From contig JBMNGG010000004.1 of assembly GCA_050949705.1 (NCBI GenBank), positions 1 to 64,000 of the forward strand: 64,000 bases of DNA, in the 5' to 3' direction. Positions 52,155-60,241 of the stretch are shown piece after piece. Under the pieces are notes generated by a model. That model saw nothing but the letters and a program-made list of their open reading frames with translations, had not been told where the DNA came from and did no database searches. The position numbers were made by a program, and so were the translations under genes. Source of the stretch: JBMNGG01 sp050949705 (lineage in GTDB: Bacteria > Bacillota > Thermosediminibacteria > Thermosediminibacterales > Tepidanaerobacteraceae). Each line of letters begins with the position of its first letter. Positions within the stretch are counted from its first letter, which is position 1.

Positions 52155-52991
52155 TTGCTCCTAAATGACCTAAAATTTGGTGAAAAACTTTGTGAAACTT
52201 TTTGGGACTGTATAAATGGCCAGATTCACTTTGGTTCGGGGGATTACCGAGTGGGAGTGGATTTAGGCACTGCAAATGTAGTAACGGCAGTGGTTGACAG
52301 TGACAACAATCCTGTAGCCGGAAGAATAAAAAAGGCTGAAGTGGTGAGAGATGGCATAGTGGTTAATTTTGTTGAAGCTAGAAATATTGTTGAGAATATG
52401 CTTAGGGAACTTAGACAGGACCTTGGAGCAGATTTGAGATACGGAGCTTGTGCAGTGCCGCCAGGCACAGGAGAAGGGGACTTCCGGGCGGTTAGGTATG
52501 TGGTGGAATCGGCGGGTATTGAAGTTTTAGATGTTTTTGAAGAACCTGTGGCAGCTACTAAGGTACTGGGCATGGAAGATCAGGCCATAGTAGATATAGG
52601 TGGCGGAACTACAGGTATATCTATAGTAAAATCCGGCCAGGTCATCTATACTGCCGATGAGCCAACTGGAGGAGTACACTTTACTTTGGTTATTGCAGGT
52701 AATTATGGTATAGATTTTGATGAAGCTGAGGAAATGAAGCTTAATATTGCAAACCATAGGAGGCTACTGCCTATTGTAAAGCCTGTAATGGAAAAAGTAG
52801 CTACTATAATTAAAAAACACCTAAATGGATATGATGTTGAAAAAATCTGTTTGGTAGGCGGTACAAGCAGTTTTGAGGGTTTAAAAGATGTAGTTGAACA
52901 GATAACCGGTATTCCGGTTTATGTTCCTAAACACTGCATCCTTGTTACACCCCTTGGCATAGCACTTTCATGTAGGAAAGGGGGATTATGA
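52155..52991 (+). CDS. eutJ: EutJ-like actin-fold chaperone
   Basis: A 278-residue protein of the EutJ family (Hsp70/actin-like ATPase fold, also related to FtsA/MreB). The nucleotide motif GVDLGTANVVTAVVDSDNNP is near 36, and AIVDIGGGTTGISIVKSGQ near 145. EutJ is best known from ethanolamine operons, where it is thought to assist B12 enzyme assembly; its presence in a diol-dehydratase operon is a mixed composition seen in Clostridia. The start is a TTG after AGGAGGAGG. The stop overlaps the next start by 4 bases. Confidence 0.9.
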   Translation: MLLNDLKFGEKLCETFWDCINGQIHFGSGDYRVGVDLGTANVVTAVVDSDNNPVAGRIKKAEVVRDGIVVNFVEARNIVENMLRELRQDLGADLRYGACAVPPGTGEGDFRAVRYVVESAGIEVLDVFEEPVAATKVLGMEDQAIVDIGGGTTGISIVKSGQVIYTADEPTGGVHFTLVIAGNYGIDFDEAEEMKLNIANHRRLLPIVKPVMEKVATIIKKHLNGYDVEKICLVGGTSSFEGLKDVVEQITGIPVYVPKHCILVTPLGIALSCRKGGL

Positions 52992-53770
52992 TGGATGATG
53001 TTAAGCTGGAGGAAAAATTAAGAGCCTTAGTGGAAGAAGCCATAATGAGGATATTAAAGGGCAGACTGCTAATTATCATGACTGGTGGAACAATTGGATC
53101 AGAAACTGCCTTAAAACAACTAGAAGAAAGCAAATCACTTAATAAAGTCAATGTTGATATAATGTTTACTGCTGCAGCTGCTAAAATCCATAATACTGAA
53201 AAAATAAAAGCTAGGTTAAATGCCCAAAGGATATTTATTGAAGGTAATGAAAGGATCGAAAATTTTAAAGAATATACTGGAGTAATATTTCCCGTACTTT
53301 CTAGGAATACGGCAGCTAAAGGAGCAAACCTAATCCTAGATGGATATGCAGCAGAGTTAATGATAGATGCTCTTATGCTGGGAATACCCGTTGTTGCTGC
53401 AAAAGATGCAGCAGATGTGGAAAGTCCCGGATGGAGCAAGCTGGGTTTTACCTTAACAAATAGCAATCTAAAAGCTGCTTTTAGCAAGAACATTTCTATA
53501 CTGGAATCTTATGGTGTTTGTATGTGTGCGGCTAATGAACTGAATAATACGGTAGAAAGTGTAATTTTTAGCGGTAAAGTTGCCAAAAACGAGGAAGATG
53601 CTATATACAATACTTCTATTGTTAGAATTGATAATAACCCTGTTACCCGAAAAGATATTGCTACTTATTTAGATGGGAAATATGAAATATGTATTCCACA
53701 AAGTAGCCTTATAACTCCCCTTGCACAAGATTTAATAAGTGACTATAATCTTAAAATTATTAGAGAGTAG
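52988..53770 (+). CDS. Microcompartment-associated flavoprotein-like protein
   Basis: A 260-residue protein. After an amphipathic helix (VKLEEKLRALVEEAIMRIL, 5-23) comes a Rossmann-like part, RLLIIMTGGTIGSETALKQL, that resembles flavoprotein (FMN-binding, Dfp-like) domains, and PVLSRNTAAKGANLILDGYA. Relatives sit in propanediol and glycyl-radical microcompartment operons; the reaction is not established. The N-terminal helix resembles the targeting helices of PduD, PduE and PduP, so it is probably a lumen protein. In the operon it is placed between the EutJ-like chaperone and the PduN vertex protein. Confidence 0.7.
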   Translation: MMDDVKLEEKLRALVEEAIMRILKGRLLIIMTGGTIGSETALKQLEESKSLNKVNVDIMFTAAAAKIHNTEKIKARLNAQRIFIEGNERIENFKEYTGVIFPVLSRNTAAKGANLILDGYAAELMIDALMLGIPVVAAKDAADVESPGWSKLGFTLTNSNLKAAFSKNISILESYGVCMCAANELNNTVESVIFSGKVAKNEEDAIYNTSIVRIDNNPVTRKDIATYLDGKYEICIPQSSLITPLAQDLISDYNLKIIRE

Positions 53771-53779
53771 GGGATAAAA

Positions 53780-54064
53780 ATGCTTTTAGCAAAGGTTGTG
53801 GGGACAGTTGTTGCAACAAAAAAAGATGAAACTTTAGTGGGATCGAAGCTTCTAATAGTTAAACCCTTGAGGAAAGGAATAGACGAGAAAAATGAAGAGG
53901 CAGAAATAATGGTTGCCGTGGACTCTGTAGGAGCGGGTGTGGGAGAGCTGGTTTTGATGGTGGTTGGAACTACAGCCAGTCGAATAATGGTGAATGATAA
54001 GGCCCCCGTTGATGCAGCAGTGATAGGAATCGTAGATGATATAGAAATGAGCGGGGGGTATTGA
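53780..54064 (+). CDS. pduN: Microcompartment pentameric vertex protein
   Basis: A 94-residue EutN/CcmL-type (BMC-P) protein. LLAKVVGTVVATKKDETLVG at the start, LLIVKPL and VAVDSVGAGVGELVLMVVG are diagnostic. Pentamers cap the vertices of the shell. GGGGA precedes the ATG. The stop overlaps the PduO start by 4 bases. One vertex protein is enough to close a compartment. Confidence 0.95.
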   Translation: MLLAKVVGTVVATKKDETLVGSKLLIVKPLRKGIDEKNEEAEIMVAVDSVGAGVGELVLMVVGTTASRIMVNDKAPVDAAVIGIVDDIEMSGGY

Positions 54065-55041
54065 AGTTGGGTATATATACCAAAACCGGCGATTCTGGCA
54101 AGACTGGCCTTTTAGACGGAAGAAGAGTACACAAGAGTGATAAAAGAATCCAGGCATACGGAACCATAGATGAACTTGTAGCTGCCATAGCACTTGCCAG
54201 GTCTTTTAATTTTAGAAAAGATTTATCTGATATATTAAAGAAAATTGAAGAAGATTTGTTTCTTTTGGCTGCTGAGCTAGCCACTGACAAACCCGATATA
54301 TTAAAAAACAGGATTAGTCAGGAACATATAGAATGGTTGGAAAAAACAATTGACCAGATTATGTCTAAAACCAGTATAAAAAATGACTTTATTGTGCCAG
54401 GCCCATATAAATCTTCAGCTTCTATTCATTTGACAAGAACAATCGCCAGAAGGGCTGAGCGGCAGGTGGTCAAATTAGATTTAGACCAGCCTGTGAGAAG
54501 GGGAATATTGGTGTATTTAAACAGATTGTCAGATTTGCTTTTTGCTTTAGGAAAATGCCAAGAGGAAGAGGAGACTGTTAAGAAAGCAATGGAAAGAATA
54601 AAGATTGATTCAGGAATGGGTAGGGGAGTTAAAACCGTAAATTTAAGTGTGGCAAAAGACATAATAAAAGCTGCGGAACAAAAAGCTTTAGAAATAGGTG
54701 TCCCAATGGTAATTTCTGTAGTAGATGAAGGTGGGCATTTGATCGCCTTACACAGGATGGATGGTGCCCTTCTTGCCAGTATAGAGATATCGATAAATAA
54801 GGCTTATACCAGTGTTGCTTTTAAAGTACCAACCTCAAATCTTGACACACTGGTAAAACCGGAAGGGGAGCTCTTCGGCATAAACACACAAAATAGTGGA
54901 AAATACGTAACTTTTGGTGGAGGTATTCCCATTCTTTACGGTAAGGACGTTATAGGTGCTATAGGAGTCAGTGGAGGAACTGTTGAGGAAGATGAAACGG
55001 TCGCCAAAGCAGGCTTAAGAAATTTAACCGAAGGGAGTTGA
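54061..55041 (+). CDS. pduO: Cob(I)alamin adenosyltransferase with HbpS-like domain
   Basis: A 326-residue bifunctional protein. Residues 1-180 are the PduO-type ATP:cob(I)alamin adenosyltransferase (YTKTGDSGKTGLLDGRRVHK at the ATP site; RTIARRAERQVV later). Residues 195-326 are a GlcG/HbpS-like domain (AKDIIKAAEQKALEIGVPMV; GGGIPILYGKDVIGAIGVSG), as in Salmonella PduO, where the C-terminal part has been reported to bind haem. It makes the adenosylcobalamin needed by PduCDE, with PduS as likely reductant. The start is a TTG overlapping the pduN stop. Confidence 0.93.
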   Translation: MKLGIYTKTGDSGKTGLLDGRRVHKSDKRIQAYGTIDELVAAIALARSFNFRKDLSDILKKIEEDLFLLAAELATDKPDILKNRISQEHIEWLEKTIDQIMSKTSIKNDFIVPGPYKSSASIHLTRTIARRAERQVVKLDLDQPVRRGILVYLNRLSDLLFALGKCQEEEETVKKAMERIKIDSGMGRGVKTVNLSVAKDIIKAAEQKALEIGVPMVISVVDEGGHLIALHRMDGALLASIEISINKAYTSVAFKVPTSNLDTLVKPEGELFGINTQNSGKYVTFGGGIPILYGKDVIGAIGVSGGTVEEDETVAKAGLRNLTEGS

Positions 55042-55049
55042 ATAGTAAA

Positions 55050-56435
55050 ATGATTCAGGAAGAACTTATTTCTCTTATAAAAAATAAAGTAATAAATGAG
55101 CTGTCAAAGGATAAAGGCACTGATGAAACAGAGCTGGGGATATTTGATACGGTAGATGAGGCAGTTAGAGCTGCAAAAGAAGCTCAGAGAAGATTAAACC
55201 AGCTGGATTTAGAAAAACGGGAAATCATAATTTCTGCCCTTAAAGAAACATGTATTAACAATGCAAATCACCTGGCTGCTCTTTGTGTGGAAGAATCTGA
55301 GATGGGAAGGGTAGATGATAAAATAGCAAAAATTATCTTAGCAGCTAAGAAAACTCCCGGCACTGAGGATTTAATACCTTGGGCAAAATCCGGTGACCAT
55401 GGATTGACTCTTGTGGAAAGAGGGCCCTTTGGTGTGATAGCATCAATAACTCCCGTTACAAATCCTGTATCAACTATTATAAATAATGGTATTGGTATGA
55501 TTGCAGGTGGTAATACATTTGTAGTGAATCCCCATCCACGAGCCGTCAAGACCAGTTTAGAGACAATAAAACTTATCAATGATGCCATCGCTAAGGCTGG
55601 CGGGCCTAAGCATTTGGTGTGTTCAGTGAAGAATCCTACATTAGAGACCAGTAAACAGTTGATGACTCACCCTGATATTAGAATGATAGTGGCAACTGGA
55701 GGTCCTGGTGTAGTTAAAGCGGCTCTTTCGTCAGGCAAGAAAGCTATAGGTGCAGGAGCAGGAAATCCGCCGACGGTAGTTGATGAGACTGCAGATATAG
55801 CAAAAGCCGCTAGTGATATAGTACTAGGTGCAAGTTTTGATAACAATCTTCCCTGCATATCTGAAAAAGTTGTAATCGTTGTAGAGAAGGTAGCACAAGA
55901 ACTAATGGATTGTTTTAAAAAAGAAAATGTATATATTTTAAATGATGTGGAATCCAAGGCGATTAGCGAAAAGATTATTGTGGATGGTCAGATAAATAAG
56001 GATTTAGTAGGTAAGGATGCAAGCTATATATTAAGTCAGATTAAAATAAAGGCCATGTCTGATATAAGATTATTAATAATGCCTGCAGATAAAAACCATC
56101 CTTTGGTTCATCTTGAACAGCTGATGCCGGTTTTGCCGGTGGTGACAGTACCTAATGTGGATGAAGCCATCGAGTTAGCAGTAAAATGCGAGCAAGGCTA
56201 CCGTCATACGGCAGTTATGCATTCAAAAAATGTTGATAACATGACAAAATACGCACGGGCAATTGAAACTACAATTTTTGTAAAGAACGGTCCTTCATAT
56301 GCCGGTATTGGTATGGGGGGAGAAGGATTTACTACATTTACAATTGCGGGGCCTACCGGAGAAGGATTAACTTCTGCCAGGAGCTTTACTCGGCAGCGTA
56401 GATGTGTATTGGTAGATGGTTTTAGAATTATTTAA
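55050..56435 (+). CDS. pduP: CoA-acylating propionaldehyde dehydrogenase
   Basis: A 461-residue aldehyde dehydrogenase of the PduP/EutE type that converts propionaldehyde, NAD+ and CoA to propionyl-CoA and NADH. The N-terminal helix IQEELISLIKNKVINELSKD is an encapsulation signal. NNLPCISEKVVIVVEK contains the catalytic Cys and GVIASITPVTNPVSTIINNG the cofactor region. I chose ATG 55050; a TTG at 55038 directly abuts the GGGAG site. NADH made here has no alcohol dehydrogenase partner in this operon. Confidence 0.94.
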   Translation: MIQEELISLIKNKVINELSKDKGTDETELGIFDTVDEAVRAAKEAQRRLNQLDLEKREIIISALKETCINNANHLAALCVEESEMGRVDDKIAKIILAAKKTPGTEDLIPWAKSGDHGLTLVERGPFGVIASITPVTNPVSTIINNGIGMIAGGNTFVVNPHPRAVKTSLETIKLINDAIAKAGGPKHLVCSVKNPTLETSKQLMTHPDIRMIVATGGPGVVKAALSSGKKAIGAGAGNPPTVVDETADIAKAASDIVLGASFDNNLPCISEKVVIVVEKVAQELMDCFKKENVYILNDVESKAISEKIIVDGQINKDLVGKDASYILSQIKIKAMSDIRLLIMPADKNHPLVHLEQLMPVLPVVTVPNVDEAIELAVKCEQGYRHTAVMHSKNVDNMTKYARAIETTIFVKNGPSYAGIGMGGEGFTTFTIAGPTGEGLTSARSFTRQRRCVLVDGFRII

Positions 56436-56473
56436 ACCTTTGACATAGATTCACCCAGCTAGGAGATGGTGGA

Positions 56474-57802
56474 ATGTATGTAAGAGAAAAACTGAGGGAA
56501 ATGGGTGTGGTGGGAGCCGGTGGTGCAGGATTCCCCACCTATGCAAAGCTTAATAAGGGCGGTATCGATTACTATATCGCCAATGGTGCAGAATGTGAAC
56601 CCCTCCTAGACGTTAGCAAAGAAATTATGGCCCGGTTCCCAGAAAAAGTATTAAAGGGGCTTAATTACCTAAAAAACTATACTGGTGCCGGTAATGCTGT
56701 GATTGCATTAAAGGGGAAATATAAAAATGCTGTTCAGGCTATAAAAGAACATCTGATTAACACTGGTTTTGACATAAAACTCTTTGAAATGGGAGATTTT
56801 TTTCCTGCCGGTGATGAACAAGTAATGGTTCATGATATTACCGGCAAGGTGGTACCTGAAGGAGGAATACCCCTTTCAGTAGGAGCAGTTGTAAACAATA
56901 TCGAAACCTTATACAATACCTGCGAGGCTATCGAAAAAAACGCCCCTGTCACAGATAAATTTATAACAATTGGTGGTGATGTGAAAAATCCCATAACTAT
57001 TAAAGTGCCGGTGGGTACTAAAATAGCATGGCTGCTGGAATTTCTGGGGGTAGATTACAAAAATAAAGTCATAATTGATGGCGGACCGATGATGGGAAAT
57101 ATTACAGACTCTAACTCACCGATAACCAAAATTACAGGTGGGATTTTACTTTTCTCTGAACAGCATCCTGCTGTAAAGGTTAAAAAGTCATGTATGGAAT
57201 ATATTCTTAAGATGGCAAAGATTGCATGTATTCAATGCAGATACTGCACAGAGCAGTGCCCACGCTATCTTTTGGGGCATGATCTTCAGCCCAGTAAAAT
57301 CATGCTTGCAATGGGATTTAGGGTTACCGACAATTATTTAAAGCAGGCTCTTCTTTGCTGTGAGTGTGGTGTATGTGAGGCATACTCATGTCCACAACAG
57401 CTTTCACCAAGGCGGGTCAATGCAGCCATAAAAAAAGAGTTGGCTAAAGCTGGTATAAAATACATAACAGGCAAGACAGATTTTAAGCCTCGTGGATCCA
57501 GAGAGTGGCGTAAGATTCCTACTAGTCGCCTAAAAACTCGACTACAGCTTTTAGAGTTTGACAGACCCGCATACTTAGTCGATGGAGATTTTATAAAACC
57601 GCCAGTAGTTTCTATACCTACTAAACAGCATACAGGAGCTCCGGCAGTTCCTATAGTAAACCTTGGTGATTGGGTTTACAGAGGTCAAATCATAGGCAAG
57701 GTTCCTGAAGATAAATTAGGTTGTCACATCCATGCCAGTATAAACGGAACAGTATTACATATTGATGATGACAAAATCATTATCCGGGGGGAGGAATCGT
57801 AA
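56474..57802 (+). CDS. pduS: RnfC-like Fe-S flavoprotein PduS (cobalamin reductase)
   Basis: A 442-residue protein with an RnfC-like N-terminal NADH/FMN-binding part (VGAGGAGFPTYAKLNKGG), an SLBB-like part (about 155-230) and two 4Fe-4S motifs, CIQCRYCTEQCP near 254 and CCECGVCEAYSCP near 295. The C-terminal part resembles a barrel-sandwich domain. PduS reduces cob(III/II)alamin for adenosylation by PduO and may exchange electrons with shell Fe-S proteins. GGAGATGG precedes the ATG at 56474. It is translationally coupled to pduT. Confidence 0.92.
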   Translation: MYVREKLREMGVVGAGGAGFPTYAKLNKGGIDYYIANGAECEPLLDVSKEIMARFPEKVLKGLNYLKNYTGAGNAVIALKGKYKNAVQAIKEHLINTGFDIKLFEMGDFFPAGDEQVMVHDITGKVVPEGGIPLSVGAVVNNIETLYNTCEAIEKNAPVTDKFITIGGDVKNPITIKVPVGTKIAWLLEFLGVDYKNKVIIDGGPMMGNITDSNSPITKITGGILLFSEQHPAVKVKKSCMEYILKMAKIACIQCRYCTEQCPRYLLGHDLQPSKIMLAMGFRVTDNYLKQALLCCECGVCEAYSCPQQLSPRRVNAAIKKELAKAGIKYITGKTDFKPRGSREWRKIPTSRLKTRLQLLEFDRPAYLVDGDFIKPPVVSIPTKQHTGAPAVPIVNLGDWVYRGQIIGKVPEDKLGCHIHASINGTVLHIDDDKIIIRGEES

Positions 57803-58359
57803 TGGAAAGAGCAATAGGTCTTATAGAGACTATCAGTATAGCAGCAGGTATACAAGCAGCTGATGCAATGAAAAAGGTAGCACCAGTGAGATTGTTTTTG
57901 GCAAGACCAATTTGCCCCGGTAAATTCATAGTTCTTGTAGGTGGCGATGTGGAAGCTGTCAAAAATTCCCTGAAAGAAGGCCGTAAGCAAACGGAGCATT
58001 ACTTAGCCGATTCCGTATTAATTTCCCGTGTCCATAGGGATATTTTTTCAGCTTTAGAGGCTTCTGTGGTAATCGAAAATATAGAAGAACTTAGAGCTTT
58101 AGGTGTAATCGAAACCTTTTCTGTAGCTTCCTGTATCATGGCAGCCGATGCGGCAGTAAAGACAGGCGGAGTCAAGCTGGTGGAAATAAGACCGGCCATA
58201 GGTTTAGGAGGTAAATCCTACGCAACCATGTTAGGAAATGTAAGTGCCGTAGAATCGGCAATAAAAGCAGGTCGAAAAAAGGCAGAACCAGAAGGCATGC
58301 TGGTAAAAAGCGTAGTTATCCCTTCCATTAACAAAGATGTACTAAGAGCCCTCCTCTAA
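57802..58359 (+). CDS. pduT: Fe-S trimeric shell protein PduT
   Basis: A 185-residue tandem-BMC protein, last gene of the operon. The first BMC domain (IGLIETISIAAGIQAADAMK) contains the pore cysteine in ARPICPGKFIV; in known PduT one such Cys per monomer holds a 4Fe-4S cluster at the trimer axis. The second domain starts at ALGVIETFSVASCIMAADAA. It probably conducts electrons across the shell between PduS and the outside. The TAATG overlap couples it to pduS. A 31-nt repeat begins one base after its stop. Confidence 0.93.
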   Translation: MERAIGLIETISIAAGIQAADAMKKVAPVRLFLARPICPGKFIVLVGGDVEAVKNSLKEGRKQTEHYLADSVLISRVHRDIFSALEASVVIENIEELRALGVIETFSVASCIMAADAAVKTGGVKLVEIRPAIGLGGKSYATMLGNVSAVESAIKAGRKKAEPEGMLVKSVVIPSINKDVLRALL

Positions 58360-58360
58360 A

Positions 58361-58391
58361 TGAATATTTAGGGACGGTTCCTAAATATTCA
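58361..58391 (+). repeat. 31-nt palindromic repeat copy at the pdu operon end
   Basis: Nearly perfect dyad: TGAATATTTAGG and CCTAAATATTCA flank GACGGTT. It begins one base after the pduT stop codon. Confidence 0.85.
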
Positions 58392-58516
58392 ACCATTAAT
58401 ATGTAACAAAAATATGTTTTTCTTAGATAGCGGATTTATTAAAATGAAAGTAATCCAGGTTCGGCAGATCACAATTAAATTAAAAGTATAGGGCAATCAA
58501 AATTTTGCTAACTATT

Positions 58517-58560
58517 AGTTAAGGCTCAACTATCAGTGTTTTACCCGAGTTGGGCCTAAT
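58517..58560 (+). terminator. Possible terminator of the pdu operon
   Basis: TTAAGGCTCAACT pairs with AGTTGGGCCTAA with two mismatches around a 16-base loop; TTTATTT follows. It lies about 160 bases after pduT. Confidence 0.45.
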
Positions 58561-58589
58561 TTATTTAGGAACTTCTGGTAAGGTAATAA

Positions 58590-58620
58590 TGAATAAAAAA
58601 GAACCGTCCCCGAATACTCA
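58590..58620 (-). repeat. 31-nt palindromic repeat copy
   Basis: A minus-orientation copy with two substitutions at its 3' end (ends TACTCA). The 58360-58765 gap holds this, the copy at 58361 and the hairpin at 58517, but no gene. Confidence 0.85.
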
Positions 58621-58765
58621 AAAAGAGAGGCGGCAAAAAAGAAAAAGTATGATAAAATATGTTTAACACTCAATAAAGAATTTAATTCTCGCTAGTTTTC
58701 ACATGGAAATTAGTTTATACTACTTGTAAAAATAGCAGAGAAATAGATGGGAGCATTGCTAGAAA

Positions 58766-59287
58766 TTGATACTACTAAGTCAGAATAAGGGAAACAAAAC
58801 TATAATTGCCTGGATAGCCGTATTGCTGTGGATGGGGGTAATATTTTATTTTTCACATCAACCAGCTCTGGAATCTACTGAGTTAAGTTCAAAAGTAACA
58901 AAGATTATTATTAATACATTAGAGAAAATCAATCCAAATGCAGAGATAGATGTAAAAGTTTTTAGTTACATAGTAAGAAAAGCTGCCCATTTTTCTTTAT
59001 ATTTTGTTTTGGGATTTTTAGTAATTAATGGTCTATGGAAAAGTGGAATATATGGTTCTAAAGGCATATACTTAGGGGTGTTTATTTCTTTACTTTATGC
59101 AATTTCTGACGAAGTGCACCAGCTTTATGTGCCGGGTAGAGGCGGACAAGTTCAGGATGTGATACTTGATACAGTTGGGTCAGTTGTTGGCATATTATTA
59201 TATGTCAATGTTTTTAAAGAAAGATTGAGGAATAACCGAGTGAGATACTTGGATTTATCATATAAGCCGAGGAAAAAAAGCAGATAA
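58766..59287 (+). CDS. VanZ-like family membrane protein
   Basis: A 173-residue protein with about four membrane segments and the VanZ-like motifs: IFYFSHQPALESTELSSKVT near 26, KAAHFSLYFVLGFLVI near 71 and ISDEVHQLYVPGRGGQVQDV near 113. VanZ of the vancomycin cluster gives low-level teicoplanin resistance, but most family members have no known role. The start is a TTG; the GGGAG site is 13 bases away, so the start is uncertain. It stands alone. Confidence 0.85.
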   Translation: MILLSQNKGNKTIIAWIAVLLWMGVIFYFSHQPALESTELSSKVTKIIINTLEKINPNAEIDVKVFSYIVRKAAHFSLYFVLGFLVINGLWKSGIYGSKGIYLGVFISLLYAISDEVHQLYVPGRGGQVQDVILDTVGSVVGILLYVNVFKERLRNNRVRYLDLSYKPRKKSR

Positions 59288-59343
59288 ACTTTTATCCTAC
59301 CATACTTTAGGCAAAAGCAAATATTATTTATCATATAATAAAC

Positions 59344-59386
59344 AAGCCCGACATAGGACTCCGCAGCCTTGGTCGGGGCTTTTTTC
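59344..59386. terminator. Bidirectional terminator
   Basis: AAGCCCGAC pairs with GTCGGGGCTT around a long loop, followed by TTTTTT on the plus strand. It separates the VanZ-like gene from the convergent CheX-like gene. Confidence 0.8.
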
Positions 59387-59400
59387 ACATAACCTAATTA

Positions 59401-59883
59401 TTAATTTGACAGTGCAATATCGATTTCTATAGTTTCGTCGGAACTTAGTACTAATGGAATACAAAGTGTTTTCATTTTGGGTGTGGAGATTTGAATATTA
59501 TCTCCCATCATTAAAGATGGAGGTGTGATTTCAATTTTTATACCCTTTTCATATAAAAGGGTAGCGGCATTTCCCAATATCATATTGACAGATTCCGCAA
59601 TAGCGCTTTTAGACATTTCGTCCAGTTCAACTATTTGCATACCCATCATCATAGCTGATGCTAGCTCGCAAGCAACGGATTTGTCCATGCTAAATATTAC
59701 TTGACCTCTAAGATCACCCATGAATCCGACTATTATTACTATTTCTTCACTACCATATGGAGATGTTTTTATATATACTTTACCTAGTGAAACATCCATA
59801 TTTGCTATTGTCTTTAAAACATTTCTACTAGCTTGTATAAATGGATTTATATGTTCAACATTAATAGTAATCACCACCTTCAT
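59401..59883 (-). CDS. CheX/CheC-type chemotaxis phosphatase-like protein
   Basis: A 160-residue protein of the CheX/CheC family, which removes phosphate from CheY-P. The conserved E-x2-N motif is present in AIAESVNMILGNAATLLYE (near 98-110), as in CheX, which has one such motif. It has no membrane segment. There are no other chemotaxis genes around it. A c-di-GMP-I riboswitch and terminator lie directly upstream, so its expression is tied to the cyclic-di-GMP level. The ATG at 59883 has only a weak site (AAAAGG, 10 bases); a start at GTG 59874 is possible. Confidence 0.8.
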   Translation of the reverse strand: MKVVITINVEHINPFIQASRNVLKTIANMDVSLGKVYIKTSPYGSEEIVIIVGFMGDLRGQVIFSMDKSVACELASAMMMGMQIVELDEMSKSAIAESVNMILGNAATLLYEKGIKIEITPPSLMMGDNIQISTPKMKTLCIPLVLSSDETIEIDIALSN

Positions 59884-59936
59884 CTTTTAAAAGCCTTTTT
59901 ACAATAATTAAGAGCGAACTTTTAAAAGCCAAGTTT

Positions 59937-59975
59937 TAAAAAAAGCCATAGCATATATGATACTGTCATGGCTTT
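59937..59975 (-). terminator. Expression-platform terminator of the riboswitch
   Basis: On the minus strand, AAAGCCATGACAGTAT and the partner ATATGCTATGGCTTT form the stem, followed by a T-run (plus-strand As at 59937-59944). It lies between the c-di-GMP aptamer and the CheX-like gene. Confidence 0.75.
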
Positions 59976-59994
59976 ATAAAATAAAAATAATCTT

Positions 59995-60073
59995 GGCGGC
60001 CCGACAATCATAGTTTTCACCTTAGATTCGCGGCTTTGCGTCCCTGTCTTTCGACAGGTTTGCTATTTTACCG
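59995..60073 (-). ncRNA. Cyclic-di-GMP-I (GEMM-I) riboswitch
   Basis: On the minus strand the first helix reads AGCAAACCTGTC-GAAA-GACAGGGACGCAAAGCC, with GAAA closing a GNRA tetraloop and the hallmark GGGACGCAAAGCC after it. The second helix starts GCGAATCTAAGG and ends GTCGGGCCGCC. These are the defining parts of GEMM-I aptamers. It is 112 bases upstream of the CheX-like gene, with a terminator between. Whether c-di-GMP turns expression on or off cannot be decided by eye. Confidence 0.92.
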
Positions 60074-60197
60074 GTTTTTGATAATTTAATATTAAATTGT
60101 TGAATTGAATATATTAGATACTATATTCCAAAAAAAAACATATTTATATTATATTTTCCAGAAGAAGGATTGTCAATGCCAAATATGATTTAAAAAC

Positions 60198-60238
60198 AAA
60201 AACAGGAAGCTTGACCTGGTCATTGCTTCCTGTTTTTT
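60198..60238 (-). terminator. Terminator of the lipoprotein gene
   Basis: AAAAACAGGAAGC and GCTTCCTGTTTTT form a perfect 13-bp stem; on the minus strand it follows the lipoprotein stop by 4 bases. Confidence 0.9.
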
Positions 60239-60241
60239 GTT

